64,000 nucleotides of DNA from Eubacterium sp. Its GTDB lineage: Bacteria; Bacillota; Clostridia; Oscillospirales; Acutalibacteraceae. Below the pieces are notes generated by a model that saw only the letters and a list, made by a program, of their open reading frames with translations, made no database searches and was not told where the DNA came from. The stretch covers positions 315,001 through 379,000 of the forward strand of contig JARHZA010000002.1 in assembly GCA_029258375.1 (NCBI GenBank), read 5' to 3'. Shown here in pieces: positions 25,919 through 35,720 of this stretch. The position numbers were made by a program, and so were the translations under genes. Numbering within the stretch: the stretch's first letter is position 1; each line of letters starts with the position of its first letter.

Positions 25919-27220
25919 ATGAGAATGAACGATATTATAGAAAAGAAAAAAGAGGGTAAACCTCTTACTCGTTCAGAAATTCATTATTTTGTTAAAGGTT
26001 ATACAAACAATGTTATTCCTGATTATCAAGTATCAGCACTTGCTATGGCAGTATGGTTTAATAAAATGACTAAAGAAGAAACTGCTATTTTAACAGATGA
26101 AATGGCAAAAAGTGGAGATATGCTTGATTTATCTTCATTGGGGGATAAAACTGTTGATAAACATTCTTCTGGCGGAATAGGTGATAAAACAACTTTAATA
26201 GTAGCACCAATAGTCGCAGCAGCAGGCTGTATAGTTGCAAAAATGAGTGGTAAAGGGCTTGGATTTACTGGTGGAACTATTGATAAGTTAGAATCAATTC
26301 CAAATTTTAATACTTCTGTTAGTCCAAATGATTTTATTAAGCAGGCAAAAAACATAGGCATTGTTTTAGCAGGGCAAACTGGTAATATGGCACCGTGTGA
26401 TAAAAAACTTTATGCACTTCGTGATGTTACCGCAACAGTAGATTGTATGCCACTTATTGCATCTTCAATTATGAGCAAAAAACTTGCAGCAGGCTCAAAA
26501 AATATTGTTCTTGATGTTAAATGTGGCAGTGGTGCTTTTATGAAAACAAAAGAAGATGCAACAGAACTTGCAAAAGAAATGGTTCAAATTGGAAGATCTT
26601 GCAATAGGAATGTTTCTGCTTTTATAACAGATATGAGCACGCCTCTTGGCTTTGCCATTGGAAATAGTTTGGAGGTTAAAGAAGCAGTAGATGTTTTAAA
26701 AGGTAAAAATGTAAAAGATTTAAAAGAAATATCAATTGAATTGTCAGCAGAAATGATTTCTTTAAGTCTTAAAAAAAGTAAAGACGACTCAATTAGAATT
26801 GCAAACGAAATGATAGATTCAGGAAAAGCATATCAAAAATTTTTAGAAATGGTTATGGCTCAGGGCGGAGATATTTCTTATATAGAAGATACATCACTAT
26901 TTTTAAAAGATGTTTGTAGTTATGAAGTTAAAGCAAACAGAGAGGGCTTTATTTATAAACTTGATGCTTTAACACTTGGCAAAATATCTGTTGTTCTTGG
27001 AGCAGGCAGAAATGTAAAAACAGATAAAATAGACTACAACGCAGGAATTTTACTCTTAAAAAAAAGAGGAGATAGGGTGCATAAAAATGAAACTGTAATG
27101 GTGCTCTATTCATCTAATAAAGATAAATTGAATGACGTAAAAGAAATGGTTGTTTCTTCTTTTGAAATTAGAGATATAGAACCTGTAAATAAACCACTGA
27201 TTTTAAATTATATTAACTGA
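25919..27220 (+). CDS. pdp: Pyrimidine-nucleoside (thymidine) phosphorylase
   Basis: 433-residue phosphorylase releasing pyrimidine base and (deoxy)ribose-1-phosphate. The glycosyltransferase family III signature is clear: KHSSGGIGDKTTLIVAPIVAA near residue 80, MSGKGLGFTGGTIDKLESIP near 108, and DVKCGSGAFMK near 195. The C-terminal domain carries LGAGRNVKTDKIDYNAGI. It is third in the deo operon. Known enzymes of this subgroup accept both uridine and thymidine. Confidence 0.95.
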   Translation: MRMNDIIEKKKEGKPLTRSEIHYFVKGYTNNVIPDYQVSALAMAVWFNKMTKEETAILTDEMAKSGDMLDLSSLGDKTVDKHSSGGIGDKTTLIVAPIVAAAGCIVAKMSGKGLGFTGGTIDKLESIPNFNTSVSPNDFIKQAKNIGIVLAGQTGNMAPCDKKLYALRDVTATVDCMPLIASSIMSKKLAAGSKNIVLDVKCGSGAFMKTKEDATELAKEMVQIGRSCNRNVSAFITDMSTPLGFAIGNSLEVKEAVDVLKGKNVKDLKEISIELSAEMISLSLKKSKDDSIRIANEMIDSGKAYQKFLEMVMAQGGDISYIEDTSLFLKDVCSYEVKANREGFIYKLDALTLGKISVVLGAGRNVKTDKIDYNAGILLLKKRGDRVHKNETVMVLYSSNKDKLNDVKEMVVSSFEIRDIEPVNKPLILNYIN

Positions 27221-27287
27221 TAAAAACCGAATAAATAGTTGTTAAGTAAAATTAAACTTAAATAAGTAAATGAAAAGAGGCATAATT

Positions 27288-28898
27288 ATGAAATTGTATT
27301 TTGTTGGTGCTGCTCACGAAGTAACTGGTTCTTGTACTCTTCTTGAAGCTTGTGGTCATAATATTCTTATTGATTGTGGTCTTGAGCAGGGAGAAAATGT
27401 CTATGAAAACGTTGGCATTCCAGTTGCATTAAATCAAATTGATGCTTTGCTTTTAACTCATTCACATATAGACCATTCAGGGCGTATTCCTTATATCGTT
27501 GCTAATGGCTTCAGTTCACCTGTATATGCTACAAAGGCAACTACTGAACTTTGTAGTATTATGCTTCTTGATTCAGCTCACATTCAAGAATTTGAGGCAC
27601 AGTGGAAAAATAGAAAAAATAAGCGTTCAGCAAAAGAGCCTATTGAACCTCTTTACACAACTGATGATGCAAGAAAAGCAATGAAATATTTTAATCCTTG
27701 CCAGTATAATGAATATTATAAAATTTTTGACGGCATAGAGATTAGATTTATTGATGCTGGTCATCTTCTTGGTAGTTCAAATATCGAAATAAAAGTAACT
27801 GAAGACGGAATTACAAGAACAATTCTTTTCTCTGGTGACTTGGGTAATATTGATAGACCTCTAATAAGAGATCCACAAATGCCACCAAATGCAGATTATG
27901 TTGTAATTGAGTCAACTTATGGCAATAGGCTTCACGGTGATAGACCAGACTATATTACTCAGTTAACAGAAATAGTGCAATCAACTTTTGATAAGGGTGG
28001 TAATGTAGTTATACCGTCTTTTGCAGTTGGCAGAACACAAGAATTGCTTTATCTGTTTAGAATAATTAAAGAACGTAACTTAATTAAAAATCATAGTAAT
28101 TTTGCTGTTTGGGTAGATAGCCCGTTGGCAGTAGAGGCAACTGCTATTTATACAAACAAAGAACTTATGGATTATTATGACGAAGAAACTCTTGATTTGA
28201 TTGATAAAGGAATAAATCCAATTGATTTTCCTGGTTTAAAACTTGCAATTACAAGTGACGAATCTGTTGCAATAAATCAAGATAGTAGCCCTAAAGTAAT
28301 TTTGTCGGCAAGTGGTATGTGTGAAGCTGGTCGTATTCGTCACCACTTAAAACACAACTTGTGGCGACCAGAGTGTACTATTCTTTTTGTAGGTTATCAA
28401 GCATATGGAACACTTGGTAGAAAAATTGTTGAGGGAGCAACAGACGTAAAACTGTTTGGCGAAGATATTCACGTTAGTGCAAAAATAGCACAGCTTGAGG
28501 GTGTAAGTGGTCATGCAGATAAAAATATGTTGCTTGGTTGGCTTGGCTCAATGAAAAAGAAACCAACAGTAGTTTTTGTTAATCACGGTCACGATACAGT
28601 ATGTGATGAATTTGCAAAAACAATTGAAGATGAATTAAATATAACAGCACTTGCACCTTATTCTGGCGACGGTTTTGAGCTTAAAGAATATGCAACACAA
28701 ACAGACGTTGGTTCAAGGGTTCTTTATGATAAAAAAGCACACAAAACAGAAAAAGCAAATTCTGTTTATGATAGACTTTGTAATGCAGGTCAAAATTTGT
28801 TGTCTATTATAGAGCAAAATCGTGGTGGAACTAATAAAGATTTAGCCCGCTTTGCAGACCAAATAAACGCACTTTGCGAAAAATATAAAATGAATTGA
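27288..28898 (+). CDS. MBL-fold beta-CASP ribonuclease-like protein
   Basis: 536 residues. A metallo-beta-lactamase core with THSHIDHSGRIP (zinc motif 2), DAGHLLGSS and FSGDLGNIDRP is followed by a beta-CASP insertion (SFAVGRTQELLYLF; SASGMCEAGRIRHHLKHNL; GYQAYGTLGRKI) and a C-terminal VSGHADKNMLLGWL. This is the YSH1/CPSF-73-like RNA-processing group, distinct from RNase J by order and length. ATG 27288 has AAGAGG upstream; 27270 is weaker. It sits in the deo cluster, perhaps for RNA turnover feeding nucleosides (inference). Confidence 0.88.
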   Translation: MKLYFVGAAHEVTGSCTLLEACGHNILIDCGLEQGENVYENVGIPVALNQIDALLLTHSHIDHSGRIPYIVANGFSSPVYATKATTELCSIMLLDSAHIQEFEAQWKNRKNKRSAKEPIEPLYTTDDARKAMKYFNPCQYNEYYKIFDGIEIRFIDAGHLLGSSNIEIKVTEDGITRTILFSGDLGNIDRPLIRDPQMPPNADYVVIESTYGNRLHGDRPDYITQLTEIVQSTFDKGGNVVIPSFAVGRTQELLYLFRIIKERNLIKNHSNFAVWVDSPLAVEATAIYTNKELMDYYDEETLDLIDKGINPIDFPGLKLAITSDESVAINQDSSPKVILSASGMCEAGRIRHHLKHNLWRPECTILFVGYQAYGTLGRKIVEGATDVKLFGEDIHVSAKIAQLEGVSGHADKNMLLGWLGSMKKKPTVVFVNHGHDTVCDEFAKTIEDELNITALAPYSGDGFELKEYATQTDVGSRVLYDKKAHKTEKANSVYDRLCNAGQNLLSIIEQNRGGTNKDLARFADQINALCEKYKMN

Positions 28899-28908
28899 TG
28901 ATGATATT

Positions 28909-29835
28909 ATGTTAATTACAACAGTAGAAATAAATAAACAAATAGAACAAAATGCAAAAGAATATGCAATTAGTTGTGAAAATAGTTATAACCAAAAGAT
29001 TAAAGATTTAGCAAAAACTATTGCATCAAACGATAGTGATAAAAAACCTTTAATTCTTATTTCAGGTCCTTCCGGAAGTGGTAAAACTACAACTGCCATA
29101 AAACTTTCTAAAGAAATAAAAAATCTTGGCAAAAATGTTTGCTATATTTCAATGGATAAGTACTTCAAAAATTTTACAGATGAAGAACGTGCATTAAAAC
29201 GTCAAAATAAAATAGATTTAGAATCTCCTGACAGACTTGATTCTGATGTGTTAAATAAGGACTTAAAAGTTCTTATAAACGGTGGCAAGATTGATATACC
29301 AAGTTATGATTTTGCAACGAATATAAGAACAAGATCAGGTAAAACAATTTCACGAAATAATGGTTTTGTTATTGTGGAGGGTATACATGCACTAAATCCA
29401 GATGTAATAGCAGAAATGGATGATTATTCAGAAAAGATTTATGTTAGTGTAAGAACAAGAGTTCTTGATACAGACGGCGATAAACTTCATCCATGTAAAA
29501 TTCGCTTGCTGCGTAGGGTAATGCGTGATAAACTTTATAGAAAAAGAAGTGCAGAAGAAACTGTAAAAATGTTTCCACACGTTCAGCGTGGCGAAAATCA
29601 ATATATATTGCCTTATAAGGCACGAGCAGATCACAATTTTGATACTTTTGTGCCTTATGAAGTAGGGCTTTATAAAAATTATATTTATGAAGAATTAATC
29701 GACTTGTCGCAACAATATTCAGATGTTCGTGATGTTGTAAATGCTATGGATAGGCTTTCAAGTTTAAATGAAGATATTGTGCCTAAAGATGCGCTTGTTC
29801 GTGAATTTATAGGTGGCAGTAGTTTGTCATATTAG
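28909..29835 (+). CDS. Uridine kinase-like P-loop nucleoside kinase
   Basis: 308 residues. An N-terminal helical region (1-45) leads to P-loop SGPSGSGKTTTAIKL near 55, then YISMDKYFKNF (the Asp/Tyr of the uridine-kinase substrate loop), DSPDRLD-like sequence ESPDRLDSDVLNKDL, IPSYDFATNIRTRSGK and FVIVEGIHALNP (Walker B). These match the Udk/PRK family but with N- and C-terminal extensions; standard Udk is near 210 residues. It follows the beta-CASP gene by 10 bp. In this context it would rephosphorylate salvaged nucleosides. Confidence 0.82.
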   Translation: MLITTVEINKQIEQNAKEYAISCENSYNQKIKDLAKTIASNDSDKKPLILISGPSGSGKTTTAIKLSKEIKNLGKNVCYISMDKYFKNFTDEERALKRQNKIDLESPDRLDSDVLNKDLKVLINGGKIDIPSYDFATNIRTRSGKTISRNNGFVIVEGIHALNPDVIAEMDDYSEKIYVSVRTRVLDTDGDKLHPCKIRLLRRVMRDKLYRKRSAEETVKMFPHVQRGENQYILPYKARADHNFDTFVPYEVGLYKNYIYEELIDLSQQYSDVRDVVNAMDRLSSLNEDIVPKDALVREFIGGSSLSY

Positions 29836-29871
29836 AAAAACTATTTCTGTGTTTTGGAGGAAAATTAAAGT

Positions 29872-30690
29872 ATGAAAATCATAAATTTAATAGAGGATAC
29901 ACAAGGGGAAAATTCTTGTCTTTTTGAGCATGGACTTAGTTTTTATATAGAAACAGCAAATCATAAACTCTTAGTTGATACAGGGGCAACAAATAATTTT
30001 TTAGAAAATGCAAAAACACTTGGAATAGATTTAAAATCTGTTGATACTGTAATAATTAGTCATGGTCATTATGACCACGCTGGTGGAGTTTTAGGCTTTT
30101 CTGAAATAAACCAAAATGCAACTATCTATATTCAAGAAAAAGCAACAAAAGGTTATTATAGACTGTTAACTAACGGGCAAAAATATATTGGTATTGACGA
30201 AAAAATAAAAAATCTTAAAAATATAAAACTTATAAATGGTAATTTGAAAATTGATGATGAACTTTTTCTTTTTACCAATATAACAAAAAGGGAATTGTGG
30301 CCAAAAGGTAATTTACAATTGAAACGTAAGGATAATAATAATTTTGTTCAAGACGAATTTGACCACGAACAATATCTTGTTATAACTCAAAATAATAAAA
30401 ATTATCTTCTTTCAGGTTGTGCACATAATGGTATTACAAATATTATTGATAAATATATTGAAATTTATGGTAAAGAACCTGATGTTGTTATAAGTGGTTT
30501 TCATATGATTCAAAAAGATGAATATAGTAGTAACGATATTGAAGTAATAAAACAAATTGCAAATAAACTTTGCACATTAAATACAAAGTTCTATACCGGT
30601 CACTGTACTGGCGAAGAGGCATTTGAAATAATGAAACCAATATTAAAAGATAAACTTGTAAAATTACATAGCGGTCAAATAGTTGAATAA
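29872..30690 (+). CDS. MBL-fold hydrolase (COG1237-like)
   Basis: 272 residues. Motifs are SHGHYDHAGGV near residue 62, LSGCAHNGITNII near 180, SGFHM near 205, and a final TGHCTGEEAFEIMKP near 240. These match the family annotated as dihydropterin-6-yl-methyl-ribofuranosyl-aminobenzene 5'-phosphate synthase-like, whose usual function in bacteria is unclear. GGAGG is well placed. Last gene before a strong terminator, 36 bp after the kinase. Confidence 0.82.
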   Translation: MKIINLIEDTQGENSCLFEHGLSFYIETANHKLLVDTGATNNFLENAKTLGIDLKSVDTVIISHGHYDHAGGVLGFSEINQNATIYIQEKATKGYYRLLTNGQKYIGIDEKIKNLKNIKLINGNLKIDDELFLFTNITKRELWPKGNLQLKRKDNNNFVQDEFDHEQYLVITQNNKNYLLSGCAHNGITNIIDKYIEIYGKEPDVVISGFHMIQKDEYSSNDIEVIKQIANKLCTLNTKFYTGHCTGEEAFEIMKPILKDKLVKLHSGQIVE

Positions 30691-30721
30691 AAAAAGCACC
30701 AAGATTTCTTGGTGCTTTTTT
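30690..30721. terminator. Bidirectional terminator
   Basis: A 15-bp perfect stem (30690-30704 with 30707-30721) with A- and T-runs on the two sides, between convergent MBL and Gfo/Idh genes. Confidence 0.9.
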
Positions 30722-30722
30722 G

Positions 30723-31985
30723 TTAGTCTAAATATTTCTTTTTTATATCTTCAATAATAACTGGCATACCGTTGTTAAGTCTTGATTCTTCAGCTGCAAA
30801 GCCTATTATATGGCCTTCAACAGATTGTGAAATATCTGTTTTTAACTGATCTTTTGCTAATGATTCCATAAGCAACTTATCTCCGCCGCCGTGTGCGTCA
30901 AGTTTTGTGTTTAACATTATATATTTTTTTCTTTTACCAAAAGGATATAAAACAATTTTGTTTTCTCCCATATTGCAAACAAGTTCTCCTAAAGTTCCTC
31001 TAACTCTTGTTTCTCTGTAACATGGTCCAGAAAAAGCAGTCATTGTAAGAGTTGAATAAATTCCATTTTCAAAAACTATGTTTGTAACTTGGTGGTCAAC
31101 AACATCATTGTCCATCATAAATACACATCTGCCAAAGTTTGTTGTTTTTAACGCATCATAAAGTTTTGGAATAGTTACTACTCCATCTTTCATAAGCCTT
31201 GTTTGAGGCCACATATTTCTAATAGTGGATTTAGGTAAATACTTAATAGGGTCAATATATATTTTTTCTGCATCATATGGACATTCGTCTTTAGCTTTAC
31301 ATCCATCAAGGCAGTATTCTGTTGCACCTTGTGGAGCATTTTCAAACTTAAAATAATTAAGCTTACCTTGGCTTGATACTTGCTTACACTTGCTATTTGC
31401 AAGATAAACAGCAATATCTAAATCGTGACAACATTTTGCAATAATTAGAGGAGTTCCGCCTTCAAGTTTTCTATTATCGCCCCTGACAAAAGAATGTGCT
31501 TGATGCCAAAACGCAATATTTTCTACTTGGTCAATAGAGATTATTTTACCAAGCACACCGCTATCAATAGTTTCTTTAATTTTGTCGTAATATGGTGAAT
31601 AACGTAAAACGTGGCACACTGCTACTTCTAAGTTTGTTTCTTTTGCCACTTTTTCAATTTCTAAGCAGTCTTTAATACTACAAGCAACAGGTTTTTCAAG
31701 TAAAATGTTATAGCCATTTCTAAGTGCTTTTATAGAATGTTCTTTGTGATCTTTTTCTCTTGTGCAAATAAAAATCCAATCTGCGTTTTTTTGCTTTTCT
31801 AATAAATCATCTAAAGATAAAAATAGTTGATTATCTTGTAAATTAAGATCTTTTTTTGCACTCCTTAATTTTTCTTTTGAATTGTCTATAACAGCAACAA
31901 CTTCAAAATCCTTTTTCATATTTTTGCAAATTTTACCGTATAGGGCGCCACGTCCGCCATATCCTAAAATTACAATTCTCTTCAT
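30723..31985 (-). CDS. Gfo/Idh/MocA family oxidoreductase
   Basis: 420-residue NAD(P)-dependent oxidoreductase. The Rossmann motif GYGGRGALYG lies at the N-terminus, LLEKPVACS (catalytic Lys) near 95, and GTPLIIAKCCHDLDIAVYL near 180. A cysteine-rich insertion, YCLDGCKAKDECPYDAEKIY (~225), is seen in a subgroup of these proteins in gut Firmicutes. 23 bp downstream of the GH29 fucosidase, so it likely acts on a sugar released by it or related to it (inference). Confidence 0.85.
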   Translation of the reverse strand: MKRIVILGYGGRGALYGKICKNMKKDFEVVAVIDNSKEKLRSAKKDLNLQDNQLFLSLDDLLEKQKNADWIFICTREKDHKEHSIKALRNGYNILLEKPVACSIKDCLEIEKVAKETNLEVAVCHVLRYSPYYDKIKETIDSGVLGKIISIDQVENIAFWHQAHSFVRGDNRKLEGGTPLIIAKCCHDLDIAVYLANSKCKQVSSQGKLNYFKFENAPQGATEYCLDGCKAKDECPYDAEKIYIDPIKYLPKSTIRNMWPQTRLMKDGVVTIPKLYDALKTTNFGRCVFMMDNDVVDHQVTNIVFENGIYSTLTMTAFSGPCYRETRVRGTLGELVCNMGENKIVLYPFGKRKKYIMLNTKLDAHGGGDKLLMESLAKDQLKTDISQSVEGHIIGFAAEESRLNNGMPVIIEDIKKKYLD

Positions 31986-32008
31986 TTTATTCTCCCGAAT
32001 ATTGTATT

Positions 32009-33349
32009 TTATTTGTATAAATCAAATGTTTTAATGTGAGGTTCATTTCTACATTCTGTGATTATCAATTCTATTTTTTTGCAATTTACAGAACTAAATC
32101 TACAAAACTTTTTAAATCCAATTGTTTTACCACGATAAATAAGTTTATCATCAGCATATATTTCAAAACTTTCAACTCGTTGGCTGTAATCAACATTTTC
32201 TGCAATAATTGCTTTGCTTACAGTGGTTTCATTTTCAAACTTATACGTATAAACACTTTTATTTGCAACAAAATCTTGTTGAATTTTTTCTTTAAACTCG
32301 TTTTCAATTTCATTTTTTGCTTTTATAATTTGGTTAATAAATCTTTTTGGCATTTTACCATTTTTATTAGGTGGAACATTAAGAAGTAAAATAGCATTAT
32401 TGCCAACAGAATCGTAAAAGCACTGCTTTAAGTTTTTAACACTTCTTAAATATAAAAGTTCATAACTTTTGTGATGAAACCAGCCTTTTGTTGTGATTGA
32501 AACATCCATTTCAGCAGGATACCAGCAAAGGTTTTTGCCATATATTTTTTCTCTGCTGCCAAGGTCATCAACAGTTTTATCAATTGCTTTAAGCATTACG
32601 GTGGCACCAGCTTGTTGTTGTGAATTCGCAGCAATAACTTCGTGGTCCATAACTTCAACTGGAAGAACGCTAAATTCACTTTCTCTGCATTTGCCACATT
32701 CGTTACCAATCCAGCGAACATCAGGACCGCAGTTTGAAATAGCAGCATTTGGTTGTAATTTGCGTATTAGTTTGTAGTATCTTTGCCAGTCATATCTTTG
32801 CTTTTTTCCGTTTGGCCCTTCACCGCAGGCACCATCAAACCAAAAACAAAAAATATCGCCATAATTTGTGCAAAGTTCAGTTAATTGGTTACAAAAGTAA
32901 TCGTTGTATGCTTCTGTTCCGTATGTACTTTCGTGCCTGTCCCAAGGGGAAAGATAGATACCAAGTTTAAAATCATATTTTTTACATGATTCGGCCATTT
33001 GCTTGATTAAGTCGCCATTGCCGTTTTGGTAAATTGTGTTTTTTATTGAATATTCTGTGTATTTACTTGCAAAAAGGCAAAAACCATCGTGGTGTTTTGC
33101 TGTTATAATTACACCTTTACTACCAGTTGATTTTAAATCTTTAACCCATTCATCTGTGTCAATATCTTTAAGCTTAAACTTGCTCAATTTAACTTTGCCA
33201 GAACCCCATTCTTGACCTGTAAATGTATTTAGTCCAAAATGAATAAAGTTATAATATCCCATTCCTTGTATGTTCTTTTGAATTTTAGTTGGAACAACAG
33301 ATGTGATATTATCAATAAATGAAGTTTCGTTTAGTTTTTCGTTCAACAT
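32009..33349 (-). CDS. Alpha-L-fucosidase, GH29
   Basis: 446 residues, no signal peptide, so intracellular. Family features: FIHFGLNTFTGQEWG near 35, AKHHDGFCLFASKYTEYS near 85, GIYLSPWDRHESTYG near 130, the nucleophile region CFWFDGACGEG near 170 and SNCGPDVRW near 210. A beta-sandwich C-terminal part follows. It removes terminal L-fucose from host or dietary glycans. ATG 33349 has AAAGGA upstream; ATG 33364 overlaps that site and is rejected. Co-transcribed with the Gfo/Idh gene. No transporter for the substrate is adjacent. Confidence 0.9.
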   Translation of the reverse strand: MLNEKLNETSFIDNITSVVPTKIQKNIQGMGYYNFIHFGLNTFTGQEWGSGKVKLSKFKLKDIDTDEWVKDLKSTGSKGVIITAKHHDGFCLFASKYTEYSIKNTIYQNGNGDLIKQMAESCKKYDFKLGIYLSPWDRHESTYGTEAYNDYFCNQLTELCTNYGDIFCFWFDGACGEGPNGKKQRYDWQRYYKLIRKLQPNAAISNCGPDVRWIGNECGKCRESEFSVLPVEVMDHEVIAANSQQQAGATVMLKAIDKTVDDLGSREKIYGKNLCWYPAEMDVSITTKGWFHHKSYELLYLRSVKNLKQCFYDSVGNNAILLLNVPPNKNGKMPKRFINQIIKAKNEIENEFKEKIQQDFVANKSVYTYKFENETTVSKAIIAENVDYSQRVESFEIYADDKLIYRGKTIGFKKFCRFSSVNCKKIELIITECRNEPHIKTFDLYK

Positions 33350-33521
33350 AATGTGTCCTTTCAAAATAAAGATTATTTATGCATATATTTTAAAATTTTT
33401 TCATTAGATTTAATTATATCAAATTATTATTTTACAATCAATTATATTTGTTTATAATTTTTAATAATAGGAATTTAGTGTAATACAGTAATTTTATGTA
33501 AATAAAACAGTAATTGTTCTA

Positions 33522-33550
33522 TTGAAATAAAAGTTTAATATCTTTATAAT
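33522..33550 (+). promoter_or_regulatory. Promoter of the dGTPase gene
   Basis: TTGAAA (33522-33527), a 17-bp spacer and TATAAT (33545-33550), 22 bp before the ATG. Confidence 0.75.
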
Positions 33551-33571
33551 TAAAAAAAGGAGTTGTGATTT

Positions 33572-34816
33572 ATGTCAAACGAAAATAGATTATCTTATGA
33601 TAAATTAAGCTCTGAATTACAAGAACAAATTATAGAAGATAGAAAAAAAGGCCTTGTAAATCCATATCGTTTTAATGATGATTCTGCCATTAGGAGAGAT
33701 AATGAACACGATAAGGCTAATTTGTGGCGACCAACTTTTGTGCGTGATATTGAAAAAATACTTCATCTTCCATATTACAATAGGTATGCAGATAAAACGC
33801 AGGTTTTTTCATTCTATAATAACGATGATATTACAAGAAGATCACTTCACGTTCAGTTAGTTTCAAGAATTGCAAGAAATATCGGTTCTGTTTTAGGATT
33901 AAATCTTGATTTAATAGAGGCGATTTCGCTTGGTCACGATATAGGTCATACTCCATTTGGTCATGCAGGTGAAAGGTTTTTAAGTGATCTTTTGTACGAA
34001 AATACAGGCAGGTATTTTAATCATAATGTGCATAGTGCAAGAGTTCTTGATAAACTTTTTTCAAGAAATGTTACACTTCAAACGCTTGACGGTGTGCTTT
34101 GCCATAATGGTGAATTTGAATGTCAAGAATATAGACCACGTTGGGGCAAAGATTTTGAAACTTTTGATAAGGAAGTAGAAGATTGCTATTTGTATGGTGG
34201 AACTGCAATAAAAAAACTTGTTCCTTCAACACTCGAAGCGTGCGTTGTTAGAATTTGTGATATGATTGCATATCTTGGTAAAGATAGGCAGGATGCACGT
34301 ATAGCACGAATAATAGACAAAGATTATAAATTTCAAACAGAAAAAATAGGCACAGAAAATGCTGCTATTATAAATAATTTAACTGTTGATATTTTAGAGC
34401 ATAGTTATGGAAAAGACTATATACTTTTAAGTGACTCTGCATACAGAGATTTAAAAAATGCAAAAAGAGAAAATTCAGAAGTTATTTATAAAAACGATGC
34501 TGTTAATAAGCAATATGATGAAATAATAAGACCAATGTTTGCAGAACTTTATAAAAAACTTCTTGATGACGTTATCGAAAAAAACGAAAAATCAATAATT
34601 TATAGACATCATATTGATTTTATTTCAAGTAATGCAAAATATTATAAAGGAGCAGATTATTTTTCAGAAGAACCAAATCAAATAGTTGTTGACTTCATTG
34701 CAAGTATGACAGACGATTATTTTATTGCACTTCACGAACTCCTGTTTCCAAAAAGTGATTATAGAATAGAATATAAGTCATATTTTGAAAGTTATATAAA
34801 CGATAATAACAATTGA
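33572..34816 (+). CDS. dgt: Deoxyguanosinetriphosphate triphosphohydrolase-like HD protein
   Basis: 414 residues with the HD domain. RRSLHVQLVSRIARNIG near 90, AISLGHDIGHTPFGHAGE (metal His/Asp) near 125 and the later Asp in RICDMIAYLGKDRQDA near 225 fit the dNTP triphosphohydrolase family. The reaction is dNTP to nucleoside plus tripolyphosphate. Monocistronic, with promoter and AAAGGAG. It may balance the nearby deoxynucleoside salvage pathway (inference). Confidence 0.9.
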   Translation: MSNENRLSYDKLSSELQEQIIEDRKKGLVNPYRFNDDSAIRRDNEHDKANLWRPTFVRDIEKILHLPYYNRYADKTQVFSFYNNDDITRRSLHVQLVSRIARNIGSVLGLNLDLIEAISLGHDIGHTPFGHAGERFLSDLLYENTGRYFNHNVHSARVLDKLFSRNVTLQTLDGVLCHNGEFECQEYRPRWGKDFETFDKEVEDCYLYGGTAIKKLVPSTLEACVVRICDMIAYLGKDRQDARIARIIDKDYKFQTEKIGTENAAIINNLTVDILEHSYGKDYILLSDSAYRDLKNAKRENSEVIYKNDAVNKQYDEIIRPMFAELYKKLLDDVIEKNEKSIIYRHHIDFISSNAKYYKGADYFSEEPNQIVVDFIASMTDDYFIALHELLFPKSDYRIEYKSYFESYINDNNN

Positions 34817-34875
34817 TTATTGTTTTATTACTCAAAATTGAAGTATTATAATGAATAAATTTAAAGCAAATAAAA

Positions 34876-34904
34876 AAGATCAATGAGTAAAACTCAATGA
34901 TCTT
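34876..34904. terminator. Terminator hairpin between dgt and the XRE gene
   Basis: AAGATCA (34876-34882) pairs with TGATCTT (34898-34904), with an inner TGAGT/ACTCA stem and one mismatch. Confidence 0.6.
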
Positions 34905-34932
34905 CCAAAATTTAATTTATACTAAAATATTT

Positions 34933-35289
34933 TTATAGTTGAGAGTTGTCCTCAATCTCCTTTAACAGTTCTTCAACTGTTATTCCAAACAACTTTGCAA
35001 GGGCAATAAGGTTTGAGTTACTTGGGTATAGCTTTCCGTTTTCCCATTTCGAAACAACATTTGAACTGACACCCAAATGTTTAGCCACATATTCTATAGT
35101 CATTTTACAATCATTACGATGCTTACTAATAATTTCACCAAAAGATTGTTTTTCAATTTCTTTTTTCTTTATGCTTTCTGAGTATTTCAAATTATTGTAT
35201 AGTGTCTTTGCTAATATTGCTACAAGAAATATCAAAAAGCATAATAGCAAAATCATTAAGAATTGCCATGTTATTTGTAATGCAGGCAT
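34933..35289 (-). CDS. Membrane-anchored XRE-type regulator
   Basis: 118 residues. One hydrophobic helix (about 8-30, WQFLMILLLCFLIFLVAILA) comes first, then a charged linker, then a complete HTH_3 domain (about 50-112) with MTIEYVAKHLGVSSNVVSKWENGKLYPSNSNLIALAKLFGITVEELL. Having the membrane helix N-terminal to the HTH is unusual for XRE proteins, which normally start with the HTH. It may be a signal-responsive membrane-tethered regulator. Alone on its strand. Confidence 0.8.
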   Translation of the reverse strand: MPALQITWQFLMILLLCFLIFLVAILAKTLYNNLKYSESIKKKEIEKQSFGEIISKHRNDCKMTIEYVAKHLGVSSNVVSKWENGKLYPSNSNLIALAKLFGITVEELLKEIEDNSQL

Positions 35290-35720
35290 ATAGGGTCCTC
35301 CTTTTACTTAAATTCACATTATAAACAACTGCTTTGTCTAAAGCTTCATAATCAAAATAAATTTATAAAAATGACAGGTTAATTGTGGTAAATGTTTTGA
35401 AATTTAAGATTCATTAGAAATTAAATTTTTATAATACATTGGAAACACGCCTAATATGTGTTTATGATTTTATTATATCATTTAATATCATTTAATGATT
35501 ATTTTTTATATAACAATATTAAATAAATTTTGTAAAATTATTTGGTAAAAATAACAATTAGTTAAAGATTTTAATATTTTTACATAGAATTGTTGTTTAT
35601 AAAAATATATAAATATTTGTCTGTTTTTTATAGACATAAAAATAAATTTCTATAAATATTGCAACTGTAAAAAAATTTGCTATAATTATAGAAGTTATGT
35701 TTAAGAGAGGTTATGTGAAT
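35290..35720. other. Non-coding interval upstream of galT
   Basis: About 430 bp of very AT-rich DNA. Beyond the XRE ribosome site and the galT promoter, I see only a short tandem repeat near 35475-35500 (ATATCATTTA twice). No RNA gene or ORF of note is visible. Confidence 0.4.
35659..35686 (+). promoter_or_regulatory. Promoter of galT
   Basis: TTGCAA (35659-35664), a 16-bp spacer and TATAAT (35681-35686). Transcription would begin near 35693, which places ATG 35697 at the 5' end of the RNA and favours the ATG at 35721. Confidence 0.65.

Noticed and set aside
35470-35505. Short ATATCATTTA tandem repeat as an iteron or operator array
   Set aside because: Only two copies, of low complexity, in an AT-rich interval.
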